A stretch of 47,909 bases of DNA from Gammaproteobacteria bacterium (GTDB lineage Bacteria > Pseudomonadota > Gammaproteobacteria > Legionellales > Legionellaceae). The notes beneath the pieces were generated by a model. It was given only the letters and a program-made list of their open reading frames with translations, did not search any database and was not told the DNA's origin. Location: NCBI GenBank assembly GCA_026399205.1, contig JAPLRL010000079.1, positions 1 through 47,909 on the forward strand, read 5' to 3'. Position numbers and translations under genes: made by a program. Positions 17,400 through 24,588 of the stretch are shown here, in pieces. Numbering within the stretch: position 1 is the stretch's first letter; each line of letters opens with the position of its first letter.

Positions 17400-17873
17400 A
17401 TGAGAGTAATCAAGCAGTGGCGTAGTTATTTACGTCATCCCGAGCGCAGCGAGGGATCTCCTGAAGCTGGCATTGTGCCTACACATAGGAGATCCCTCGC
17501 TGCGCTCGGGATGACGTGTCGCTGGGAAGTTGTGTTGGGCTTTGCGTTCTTCATGCTATTTGCAAACACCGCATCTTCGCAAGTCACGACTATCGGTGGG
17601 ATGGCAATATTAATCACCCAATCGTTTGGAGATATAGCAAAACTGATTACAGCAGGCTCGTATCTTGCGGGGATTGGGTTTGCAATGGCGGCGATCATGA
17701 AATTTAAACAACATAAAGACAATCCAACACAAATTCCAATTGGCGGACCTATCGCGATGCTTTTTATTGCTTCAGCACTGTTGTTTTTCCCGAGTGTGCT
17801 AGGGATTGCTGGCATGTCAATTTTTGGGACAACTCAAACGGCAGGTGCAATGGGCACAGCTTGGGGGTCGTGA
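17400..17873 (+). CDS. dotP: DotP/IcmD copy 1, interrupted by an 86-bp palindrome near its start
   Basis: The C-terminal 110 residues are a clear DotP/IcmD with two membrane helices around the shared block KFKQHKDNPTQIPIGGPI, and are highly similar to the second copy just downstream. After MRVIKQWRSYL, however, about 29 codons come from the 86-bp palindromic repeat (HPERSEGS ... RRSLAALGMT), and the signal-peptide-like WEVVLGFAFFMLF follows. The frame stays open. Three starts are possible: GTG 17388, ATG 17400 (given here, probable pre-insertion start) and ATG 17511. The last lies inside the right end of the repeat and would give a 120-residue protein with a normal signal peptide. The hairpin of the repeat could hinder ribosomes initiating upstream. 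Confidence 0.8.
   Translation: MRVIKQWRSYLRHPERSEGSPEAGIVPTHRRSLAALGMTCRWEVVLGFAFFMLFANTASSQVTTIGGMAILITQSFGDIAKLITAGSYLAGIGFAMAAIMKFKQHKDNPTQIPIGGPIAMLFIASALLFFPSVLGIAGMSIFGTTQTAGAMGTAWGS
17432..17517. repeat. 86-bp palindromic repeat, copy 2, inside dotP copy 1
   Basis: Perfect 31-bp inverted arms (17432-17462 and 17487-17517) surround a 24-nt centre with TGGCA and TGCC cores similar to copy 1. It is inserted within the coding sequence of the first dotP and adds no stop codon in the reading frame used. Its right end, GGGATGACGT, carries an in-frame ATG. Confidence 0.9.
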
Positions 17874-17878
17874 TTTGA

Positions 17879-17907
17879 TTGTATTTGCGGGGTTGGAATG
17901 TTATAAA
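17879..17907 (+). promoter_or_regulatory. Internal promoter before dotP copy 2
   Basis: TTGTAT (17879-17884), 17 nt ending in TGT, then TATAAA (17902-17907): a weak -35 with a good extended -10. It sits in the 63-nt gap between the two dotP copies and could keep dotP2, dotN and dotO expressed despite the hairpin inserted in copy 1. Confidence 0.45.
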
Positions 17908-17936
17908 ATATTAAAAACAATAATAAGGAGAAAGTG

Positions 17937-18314
17937 ATGCGTAAATTAAGTTTTCAGATTGGTTTGGTGATGTTGTTAGAGACAGCTATTGGAGTTTCTG
18001 TTGGATATGCAGCCGGTAGTGCGCCGACTACGTTTGGCGGTATGGCCTCAACCATTACCTCTTCGTTTGGTGCAATAGCCCAATTGATTACAGCGGCTTC
18101 TTATGTTGCTGGGATTGGTTTTGCGTTGGGGGCAATCATGAAGTTTAAACAACATAAAGATAACCCAACACAAATTCCAATTGGTGGTCCGATATCATTG
18201 TTGTTTATTGGCGCGGCGCTACTCTTTTTCCCAAGCGTGTTACAACTGGCTGGTTCGTCAATTTTTGGTACGACAACAACAGCTGGTGCAAGTGGAACGG
18301 CGTGGGGCGGATAA
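17937..18314 (+). CDS. dotP: DotP/IcmD copy 2, intact
   Basis: A 125-residue protein with a signal peptide or first helix (residues 5-23, ending near GYAAG) and two membrane helices, the normal DotP/IcmD layout. I use ATG 17937 because AAGGAG (17925-17930) is 6 nt away; the GTG at 17934 is too close. It is the undamaged member of a tandem pair. The block around KFKQHKDNPTQIPIGGPI is identical in both copies, whereas signal peptides and C-terminal tails differ. Confidence 0.9.
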   Translation: MRKLSFQIGLVMLLETAIGVSVGYAAGSAPTTFGGMASTITSSFGAIAQLITAASYVAGIGFALGAIMKFKQHKDNPTQIPIGGPISLLFIGAALLFFPSVLQLAGSSIFGTTTTAGASGTAWGG

Positions 18315-18341
18315 AAAACCAACACAGGTAGGTGGTGTGGC

Positions 18342-18962
18342 ATGGCGGAGGCCTTCACAGCGTTACCGTTGGAATTAAGAGCCAGCTTGGGTGCTTGGCG
18401 CTTATATTCTGCGAGGAAAATTGATCCTAAATTTGAAGCATTTCAATTGAAAATATTGAGAAGGGATCGTTATCGCTGTCAGTTTTGTGGGTTTCAAGCA
18501 GCTGATTTTCAAGACGTTGTGAATGTCGACGGTGATTTCTCAAACAATAAAATGAGTAATCTCGTCACCGCATGTTGCTTTTGCGCCCAGTGTTTTTTTG
18601 TCGAATCTGTCGGGGTTGGTGGGTATGGTGGGGGTACGTTGATGTACTTACCCGAAATGACCCAACCGGAACTCAATGGCTTGTGTCATGTGTTATTTTG
18701 CGCCATCACGAATAACACGGGTTATAAAAATACGGCGCAAGCCTTATATCGAAATTTTAAATTTCGCGCGCAAATGGTTGAGGAAAAGTTTGGTGAAGGG
18801 ACCAGTGATCCTTCGGTTTTAGGGCAGTTAATTATTGATTCAGCGATTTATCAGAGTGAAATGAAACGTATTTTTACTCATGTTCGACTCCTACCCTCTC
18901 GTGCAAAATTTCGAATACAAATTGAGCGTTGGGCTGCGAATGCGTTAAAAGGAACCACTTAA
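18342..18962 (+). CDS. dotN: DotN/IcmJ, zinc-binding coupling-complex protein
   Basis: The 206-residue cytosolic protein contains two Cys clusters, C-x(2)-C at residues 46 and 49 (RCQFCGF) and CC-x-C-x(2)-C at 78-84 (ACCFCAQC), consistent with the zinc site of Legionella DotN. DotN binds the C-terminal extension of DotL in the coupling complex. It lies 27 nt after dotP copy 2 and 12 nt before dotO, the same order as icmD-icmJ-icmB in Legionella. Confidence 0.92.
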   Translation: MAEAFTALPLELRASLGAWRLYSARKIDPKFEAFQLKILRRDRYRCQFCGFQAADFQDVVNVDGDFSNNKMSNLVTACCFCAQCFFVESVGVGGYGGGTLMYLPEMTQPELNGLCHVLFCAITNNTGYKNTAQALYRNFKFRAQMVEEKFGEGTSDPSVLGQLIIDSAIYQSEMKRIFTHVRLLPSRAKFRIQIERWAANALKGTT

Positions 18963-18974
18963 TTCAGGAGCCAT

Positions 18975-21900
18975 ATGGGACAGTTTGTTGAATCTTTTTT
19001 TGAAGGCATGGATACCTTTTTTGCATGGTTAAGTGTGTCATTGCAGCAAACCACTGAATCCTATTGCGAGCTAGAAACAGCAGATAGCAGTATTGTTCTT
19101 GTGAATCATGATGGCTCGTTACTCTCTCTTTTGCAGCTTGACGGTGTGACTGGGGTGATAGGGGAGGATGAGTTTGAACGTCTCGTTGAAGGGGTTACTA
19201 ATTCATTGCGCGGTGCAATGGGACGTCCTGGGCACGCGCTGCAAGTCTATTTTAGCCATAGTAAAGAAAATATTGTTCCCCTGATTGAGCGTATTTATAG
19301 TGGGGCAGCTGCTACGGCATCACGCATTGATTTATCGCTAGACGATTTGTTTCGCGAGCGCGTTAGCTTTATGTCTAAATATTGTGCTGAAGAACATGTG
19401 TATTTTGTATTATATACCCGCCCAACAACGTTATCTAACGATCAACTAAAAGACGCTAATAAAGCAAAATTGAAGATGATTCAAGAAAAGAAATTGCCGC
19501 CGTTTCGTAATTCACAATCGGTATTTGCGGCAGTTCCTGAAATTCGAGATTTGCATGATGCGTTTGTGCGTTCAGTGCTGAGTGACTTAAAGACGCTCAA
19601 TGTGTTGGCTAAGGTGATGCCGGTTCATGAAGCACTGAATGCAATCAGAATGACGGCTGATCCTGATTTTACCTCACAAGAGTGGGCGCCGTCTTTACCT
19701 GGCGATCCGATTATGCCTCGCGAAATTGGTGCATTTGAAGGTGATGTATCCGATTTACTATGGCCACCTATCGCTAAACAAGTGATTCCTCGAGATGCGG
19801 TTGTACAAGACATGCGAACTGTTTTGGTGGGGAGCAAATTGTATTCTTCTGTATTTATCGATTTATTTCCTAAAGATATTCGCTCTTTTATGCATTTGTT
19901 TGGTCGCGTGTTGCCGGCTCATTTACCGTGGAGAATTTCTTTTTTTATAGAAAGTGAGGCACTCAATACGATTCGATTGAAAGGATTGTTAGCATCCATT
20001 TTAAGTTTTACCTCCGCACAAAATCGCTTACTCAGTGATGCGGTCAATTTATTAAAATATTTAAAACTCAATAGTGATGAAGCGATTGTGCGTTTGCGCG
20101 TTGTAGCTACAACTTGGGCACCTGAGCATGACCTGCCGTTATTAAGACGGCGTAGTTCTGAGTTAGTTAAGGCTATTCAAGGTTGGGGCTCGACCGATGT
20201 TTCAGAGGTTTGTGGTGACCCATTTGGTGGGGTGGTTTCAAGTATGCTTGCGATGACGACGCGCTCAACGGCGATTCCTTCTGTTGCACCCTTATCGGAT
20301 GTGGTGATGATGTTGCCACTGACGCGTCCTGCTTCACCTTGGGATGCGGGCGCATTATTATTTCGGACACCCGATGGCAAGCCTTGGCCCTTTCAACCGG
20401 GTTCGACACAACAAACCACTTGGATTGATTTAGTATATGCAAGGCCTGGTTCGGGTAAATCGGTGTTATCTAATGCGTTGAATTTAGCGCTATGTTTATC
20501 AGGTGGCTTAACGAGATTACCCCGGATAGCTATTATTGATATTGGTCCATCAAGTAGTGGACTGATTTCACTTTTGAAAGAAGCGTTACCGATTGAAAAG
20601 CGACATCTTGTTGCATATTACCGGTTAAGGATGACACCAGAGTATTCGATTAATCCGTTTGATACACAATTGGGCTGTCGGTTTCCGACTGCTGCTGAGC
20701 GGTCGTTTTTAGTTAATTTTGTGACTTTATTAACGACGCCCTTGGGCGGTAAGCCTTATGACGGCATGGCCGATTTAGTGGGAATGGCGGTTGATGAGTT
20801 ATATAAACATTTGACCGATGAGGGCGCACCATCGCTTTATACATCGGGGCTTGATGAATTAATTGATAGTCTTTTAGATGAAATCGGGTTTGTTGTTGAT
20901 TCTAAATCGACTTGGTGGGAAGTGGTTGATGCGCTGCATTCTGCAGGATTTTCACATGAAGCGCAGCTAGCACAACGTCATGCCATGCCCTTGTTGGCTG
21001 ATGCGCCCTCGATTTGCCGTACGCCTTCAATTGAAGATTTATATGAAAAAATCATGACGCCGACAGGTGAAACATTGATCAGCGCGTTTACCAGAATGAT
21101 TTCAGCTGCCGTCAGAGAATATCCTATTTTGTCGCGTGTCACGAGTTTTGATATTGGAGAAGCGCGCGTGGTTTCTCTAGATTTAGATGAGGTCGCAAAA
21201 AGCGGGGGAGACGCGGCCGATAGGCAGACTGCCGTGATGTATATGTTGGCCAGATATACGCTTGCTAGGCATTATTATTTGACGGAGTCAGCGCTGGAGA
21301 GTATTCCTGAGCAATATCGCTCATATCATCGGGCGCGTATTGTCGAAATTCGTGAAGATCCTAAGCGTATTGTTTACGATGAGTTCCATCGTACGTCGAA
21401 GTCACAGTCGGTGCGTGAGCAAGTGATTGTAGATATGCGTGAAGGTCGAAAATGGGGCGTGCAAATTGCCTTATTGTCACAGTCCGTAGATGACTTTGAT
21501 CCCGTGATGATTGATTTTGCAACCTCGATTTATATTATGGATGCAGGGCCTACACAAGCGATTGAGCGCACGACACAAATTTTTGGACTATCTGAAACTG
21601 CCAAGACGGCTTTGCGCAATAGTGTGCATGGGCCAGGAGAGGGTGGCGCAACCTTTTTGGTTCAGTTTGCAACCAAATTGGGGATCAACCTCCAATTGTT
21701 AACCTTAACTTTGGGGCCGGTTGAATTATGGGCGTTTAGTACGACCGCAGAAGATGTGAACGTACGCAACCAATTGTATCGACATCTTGGTCCTGTTGAA
21801 GCAAGACGGTTATTAGCGACGCTGTTTCCAAAAGGCTCAGTGGCAAAAGAATTAGAATTACGCTTGGCGTCGATTAAAGACGAGCGTGGGATTGTGACCG

Positions 21901-21995
21901 AAGATGTGAAGTCATCGGTGGTGCAAGAATTAGTCGCTGATGTGTTAGAGGCCTATGCGAAAGATCCGAATGTGAAGGCGTTGTCTGCGGTATAG
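18975..21995 (+). CDS. dotO: DotO/IcmB, VirB4-like ATPase of the T4BSS
   Basis: The 1006-residue cytosolic ATPase carries a Walker A motif (ARPGSGKS, K495) and a Walker B-type YDE (D802, E803) followed by FHRT. Length and motifs agree with Legionella IcmB/DotO, which forms hexamers at the inner-membrane base and works with DotB to power secretion. The start is preceded by TCAGGAG (18964-18970), a good Shine-Dalgarno. It is the last gene of the cluster here; icmF and icmH, which follow in Legionella, are absent and replaced by repeats and lptM-dapF. Confidence 0.95.
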   Translation: MGQFVESFFEGMDTFFAWLSVSLQQTTESYCELETADSSIVLVNHDGSLLSLLQLDGVTGVIGEDEFERLVEGVTNSLRGAMGRPGHALQVYFSHSKENIVPLIERIYSGAAATASRIDLSLDDLFRERVSFMSKYCAEEHVYFVLYTRPTTLSNDQLKDANKAKLKMIQEKKLPPFRNSQSVFAAVPEIRDLHDAFVRSVLSDLKTLNVLAKVMPVHEALNAIRMTADPDFTSQEWAPSLPGDPIMPREIGAFEGDVSDLLWPPIAKQVIPRDAVVQDMRTVLVGSKLYSSVFIDLFPKDIRSFMHLFGRVLPAHLPWRISFFIESEALNTIRLKGLLASILSFTSAQNRLLSDAVNLLKYLKLNSDEAIVRLRVVATTWAPEHDLPLLRRRSSELVKAIQGWGSTDVSEVCGDPFGGVVSSMLAMTTRSTAIPSVAPLSDVVMMLPLTRPASPWDAGALLFRTPDGKPWPFQPGSTQQTTWIDLVYARPGSGKSVLSNALNLALCLSGGLTRLPRIAIIDIGPSSSGLISLLKEALPIEKRHLVAYYRLRMTPEYSINPFDTQLGCRFPTAAERSFLVNFVTLLTTPLGGKPYDGMADLVGMAVDELYKHLTDEGAPSLYTSGLDELIDSLLDEIGFVVDSKSTWWEVVDALHSAGFSHEAQLAQRHAMPLLADAPSICRTPSIEDLYEKIMTPTGETLISAFTRMISAAVREYPILSRVTSFDIGEARVVSLDLDEVAKSGGDAADRQTAVMYMLARYTLARHYYLTESALESIPEQYRSYHRARIVEIREDPKRIVYDEFHRTSKSQSVREQVIVDMREGRKWGVQIALLSQSVDDFDPVMIDFATSIYIMDAGPTQAIERTTQIFGLSETAKTALRNSVHGPGEGGATFLVQFATKLGINLQLLTLTLGPVELWAFSTTAEDVNVRNQLYRHLGPVEARRLLATLFPKGSVAKELELRLASIKDERGIVTEDVKSSVVQELVADVLEAYAKDPNVKALSAV

Positions 21996-22004
21996 GTCGG
22001 ATTT

Positions 22005-22022
22005 GTTGGGCCAAGGCCCAAC
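22005..22022. repeat. GTTGGGCC-type palindrome after dotO
   Basis: An 8-bp stem (GTTGGGCC / GGCCCAAC) with a 2-nt centre, followed by CTAC. The same unit appears doubled at 29349-29405 and with one change at 40574-40591. Here it starts 10 nt after the dotO stop and may end transcription or protect the 3' end, but it has no T-tract. Confidence 0.6.
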
Positions 22023-22026
22023 CTAC

Positions 22027-22078
22027 GGTGCTGGGTTGGTGTTGGATGTGCTGGGTCGGTGCTGGGCTGGTGCTGGGT
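22027..22078. repeat. Degenerate 11-bp tandem array left of element copy 1
   Basis: About five units related to GGTGCTGGGTT, with substitutions, run directly into the 162-bp element at 22079. The same kind of array flanks the second element copy on both sides. Confidence 0.7.
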
Positions 22079-22240
22079 CGTTGTAGGGTGGGCAAAGGAG
22101 CCTAGCGATGAAATGACAGGCGGCTGAGTCTTCCAGGGCGACGTGCCCACCGGTGGCTCGGAGCGGTGGTGGGCACGTCGCCAGAAAGTTTCCAGCAACC
22201 TGTTAGCTTAGAGTTTGGCTCCTTTGTCCACCCTACAACG
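22079..22240. repeat. 162-bp inverted-repeat element, copy 1
   Basis: The ends are inverted: CGTTGTAGGGTGGGCAAAGG on the left and CCTTTGTCCACCCTACAACG on the right. An inner inverted pair (GGCGACGTGCCCACC and GGTGGGCACGTCGCC) makes the whole unit a two-stage cruciform. It has no ORF of its own. A second copy of identical length lies at 23327-23488, so lptM and dapF are bracketed by two copies in direct orientation. It looks like a MITE or an amplified structural repeat. Confidence 0.85.
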
Positions 22241-22280
22241 ACCCACAACACCCCCACAATAAATCGGAGATAAAGAACCC

Positions 22281-22406
22281 GTGTATAAATTAATATCCAT
22301 CAGCCTTATTCTCCTCACCCTCTTAGCCTGCGGCCAACGCGGACCCTTATACCTACCCGACTCACCCAATAGGAGCGCCGATCCCAATGTCAGTACGCTT
22401 TACTAA
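22281..22406 (+). CDS. lptM: LptM (YifL-type) small lipoprotein
   Basis: A 41-residue ORF starts with GTG. It has a lysine at position 3, a hydrophobic core and the lipobox LLAC (Cys17), directly followed by the GQRGPLYLP signature of the LptM/YifL family. In E. coli this lipoprotein helps assemble the LptD-LptE lipopolysaccharide translocon in the outer membrane. Its place just upstream of dapF is also conserved in gammaproteobacteria; here it overlaps the dapF start by 20 bases in another frame. GGAG (22266-22269) is the likely ribosome site. The gene is easily missed because of its size and GTG start. Confidence 0.88.
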   Translation: MYKLISISLILLTLLACGQRGPLYLPDSPNRSADPNVSTLY

Positions 22407-23214
22407 AATGCACAGTTTAGGCAATGACTTCATGGTTATTGATGGGGTGACGCAGTCTCTTTCATTAGATAAAAAAACCATTCAACACTGGGCAGATCGG
22501 CATACAGGGATTGGATTTGATCAGTGTTTGCTGATTGAAAAAAGCCATCAACCTGATATTGATTTTTTATTCCGTATTTTTAATGCTGATGGCAATGAAG
22601 TCGCTCAATGTGGGAACGGCGCAAGATGTATGGCACGGTTTGCCCACCATTACGGCCTAACAAAAAAACTCAAATTTACTGTTGCCACACAAACGACCTG
22701 TATGACGCTGATTCTACAAGAGGATCATGCGGCGAGTGTGGTCTTTGCACCCCCAATTTTTTCTGCTCCCCTTATTCCTGTGACCCTACCTGAGCTGCAA
22801 GGGTGTTATACGGTGATGATTGAGGAAACTGAAGTGAAATTGCATGCGGTTAACATGGGCAACCCTCATGCGGTGATGCTGGTTGATGATTTAACCCAGA
22901 TGGATGTCGCGGGCTTAGGAAAAGCCATCAGCGAGCATCCCGGGTTTCCTTTACAAACCAATGTTGAGTTTATGACGCTGACGTCACCTCAACGTATCGA
23001 TTTACGGGTGTATGAGCGCGGATGCGGTGAGACACAAGCCTGCGGGAGCGGGGCTGTTGCCGCTGCGGTGATTGCGATGACCTTCTATCAGATGCCTTCG
23101 AAGCTTGTGGTCGGGTTGCCGGGTGGGGAATTGATCGTGGCGTGGTTGGATAGAACGCAGGGCGTGTCGCTGACGGGGCCGGTCGCACTGGTCTATGAAG
23201 GAGTGGTTTTGTAA
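22387..23214 (+). CDS. dapF: Diaminopimelate epimerase
   Basis: DapF interconverts LL- and meso-diaminopimelate, supplying lysine and the peptidoglycan cross-linking residue. At 275 residues it has the usual length. The two catalytic cysteines are seen in CGNGARC (C75) and ACGSGAVAA (C219), and the N-terminal MHSLGNDF motif is present. ATG 22387 follows GGAGCG and lies within the 3' end of lptM, so the two are likely translated together. Immediately after the stop codon an 11-bp tandem array begins. Confidence 0.95.
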   Translation: MSVRFTKMHSLGNDFMVIDGVTQSLSLDKKTIQHWADRHTGIGFDQCLLIEKSHQPDIDFLFRIFNADGNEVAQCGNGARCMARFAHHYGLTKKLKFTVATQTTCMTLILQEDHAASVVFAPPIFSAPLIPVTLPELQGCYTVMIEETEVKLHAVNMGNPHAVMLVDDLTQMDVAGLGKAISEHPGFPLQTNVEFMTLTSPQRIDLRVYERGCGETQACGSGAVAAAVIAMTFYQMPSKLVVGLPGGELIVAWLDRTQGVSLTGPVALVYEGVVL

Positions 23215-23218
23215 ATTG

Positions 23219-23326
23219 TTGGGGTTGGTGGCTGGGTCGGTACTGGGTTGGTGCTGGGTCGGTACTGGGTTGGTGCTGGGTTGGTGGCTGGGTCGGTGCT
23301 GGGTTGGTGCTGGGTTGGTGCTGGGT
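23219..23326. repeat. 11-bp tandem array left of element copy 2
   Basis: About ten imperfect units of GGTGCTGGGTT (variants GGTACTGGGTC and GGTGGCTGGGT) run from just after dapF into the 162-bp element. ORFs on the opposite strand translate as repeating PSTNPAPTQH and are not genes. The array is inverted and shorter on the other side of the element. Confidence 0.85.
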
Positions 23327-23488
23327 CGTTGTAGGGTGGGCAAAGGAGCCTAGCGATGAAATAACAGGCGGCTGAGTCTTCCAGGGCGACGTGCCCACCG
23401 GTGGCTCGGAGCGACGGTGGGCACGTCGCCCGAAAGTTTTCAGCAACCTGTTGGTCTAGAGTTTGGCTCCTTTGCCCCCCCTACAACG
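23327..23488. repeat. 162-bp inverted-repeat element, copy 2
   Basis: It has the same length, ends and inner inverted pair as copy 1, with scattered substitutions (for example AACCTGTTGG against AACCTGTTAG). It is followed at 23489-23532 by inverted units of the flanking array (ACCCAGCACC three times) and an extra terminal CCCTACAACG. The 310 bases between dapF and psd therefore consist entirely of repeats. Confidence 0.85.
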
Positions 23489-23532
23489 ACCCAGCACCAA
23501 CCCAGCACCGACCCAGCACCGTCCCTACAACG
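23489..23532. repeat. Inverted array remnant reaching into the psd stop codon
   Basis: Three copies of ACCCAGCACC, the reverse complement of the left array, are followed by CCCTACAACG, the terminal motif of the 162-bp element. Read on the minus strand, that motif provides the final TTG codon and TAG stop of psd (23525-23530), so the 3' end of psd is set by repeat sequence. Confidence 0.75.
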
Positions 23533-24367
23533 ACACTGACAGATCTTGATGTAATCTTACCACCTCATTCTCTTTCAACTGGGGGTCCCAAGCCAGCTCG
23601 CCCTGCGGAGCCAACATCAAAATAACCGTAGAACCCAGCTTGAAATAACCGATATCATCCCCTTTTTTTACGCTGAGCTGTCCTGCGGGGTAATCATACT
23701 GTTGAATGGTGTTTGAGCGTTTAAACTCACCATGCCAAGAGGTGGCGATTTTGCCTACAATCACCGCACCTACCAACACCATGATCATTTCACCAATAGG
23801 GGTATCAAAAAAAATAACGACACGTTCATTTTGAGAAAAAAGACGCGGCACAACGCGCGTGGTTGCTGGTTGAACTGAGAATAATTTTCCGGGTAGATAA
23901 ATCACCTTGCGAACGTGTCCATCCATAGGCATGTGAATATGGTGGTAGTCTTTGGGCGCAAGATAAAGCGTGGCGTAGAGGCCTTGTTGGAAAACGCGGG
24001 CTCTTTCTGCGTCATGAATAAGCTGTTGTAAGGTGTAACTTCGGCCCTTGGCTTGCAAGAGTTCGCCGTTTTTGATTTGACCGATTTGACCGATACAGCC
24101 ATCAACTGGGCAAAGGAGTGTGGCTTTCCCCATGGGTCTTGCCAAAGGATGCAGTTGGCGAATAAAAAAGTCATTAAAGGTGCGATAGCTTGTGGGATCG
24201 GGATGAAGTGCTTCTTGCATATTCACCTGATAATGATGAATAAAGTGCTTAATAAAAAAGTTTTTAAATTTAACTTGTGTGCAATCAGCGAACAGGCCAA
24301 TCAGGACAGTTAGCAATCGCTTAGGAATCAGATATTGTGGGGCTGTTTTTAAATAGTCTTTTATCAT
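23525..24367 (-). CDS. psd: Phosphatidylserine decarboxylase proenzyme
   Basis: The enzyme makes phosphatidylethanolamine from phosphatidylserine at the inner membrane. The 280-residue proenzyme has the self-cleavage motif LGST (residues 244-247), where Ser246 becomes the pyruvoyl cofactor. It also has FNDFFIR (64-70), VDG (88-90) and DYHHIHMP (140-147) with the expected Asp and His residues. The stop codon lies in the terminal motif of the neighbouring repeat element. Only a few residues could have been altered, since the length fits the family. The upstream gap to 24588 contains two inverted repeats. Confidence 0.95.
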   Translation of the reverse strand: MIKDYLKTAPQYLIPKRLLTVLIGLFADCTQVKFKNFFIKHFIHHYQVNMQEALHPDPTSYRTFNDFFIRQLHPLARPMGKATLLCPVDGCIGQIGQIKNGELLQAKGRSYTLQQLIHDAERARVFQQGLYATLYLAPKDYHHIHMPMDGHVRKVIYLPGKLFSVQPATTRVVPRLFSQNERVVIFFDTPIGEMIMVLVGAVIVGKIATSWHGEFKRSNTIQQYDYPAGQLSVKKGDDIGYFKLGSTVILMLAPQGELAWDPQLKENEVVRLHQDLSVSL

Positions 24368-24429
24368 AAAGGCTTAGAAAGGGCCAATCGGTGTGTCGCC
24401 AATCGACCCAGTGGAATGACACATAGCAA

Positions 24430-24466
24430 GTCCAACCTCGCGAGCGTAGTTTACTCGAAGTTGGAC
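24430..24466. repeat. Imperfect hairpin upstream of psd
   Basis: GTCCAACCTCG pairs with CGAAGTTGGAC (one mismatch) around a 15-nt loop. It lies between psd and the larger inverted repeat at 24495; a role as terminator or element remnant cannot be told apart. Confidence 0.5.
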
Positions 24467-24494
24467 GCGCTGTCAAAAGGTTCAAACACCGCGA

Positions 24495-24584
24495 GGAATC
24501 CGAGCCGCGACCGTTAGGGAGCGGAAGTGTTAAAAGCGCGGAGATTTAAAATTTCCGCTCCCTAACGGTCGCGGCTCGGATTCC
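24495..24584. repeat. 90-bp element with perfect 32-bp inverted arms
   Basis: Arms at 24495-24526 and 24553-24584 match perfectly (the left begins GGAATCCGAGCCGCGACCGT), with a 26-nt AT-rich centre. It begins 5 nt beyond the stop codon of the malic enzyme gene, so it may serve as its terminator. A stem this long and GC-rich is more typical of a small mobile palindromic element. It is unrelated in sequence to the 86-bp and 162-bp families, and no other copy occurs in the window. Confidence 0.8.
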
Positions 24585-24588
24585 TTGA

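Noticed and set aside
17435-17815. 126-codon minus-strand ORF starting at 17815, with VIPSAARDLL
   Set aside because: Antisense of dotP copy 1 and of the 86-bp palindrome; the string is the well-known translation artefact of this repeat type.
22970-23446. 158-codon minus-strand ORF rich in PSTNPAPTQH
   Set aside because: It translates the 11-bp tandem array and the antisense of dapF; non-coding repeat.
23220-23532. Short regularly spaced repeats suggesting a CRISPR array
   Set aside because: Units are contiguous 11-mers without unique spacers, and no cas genes are present.
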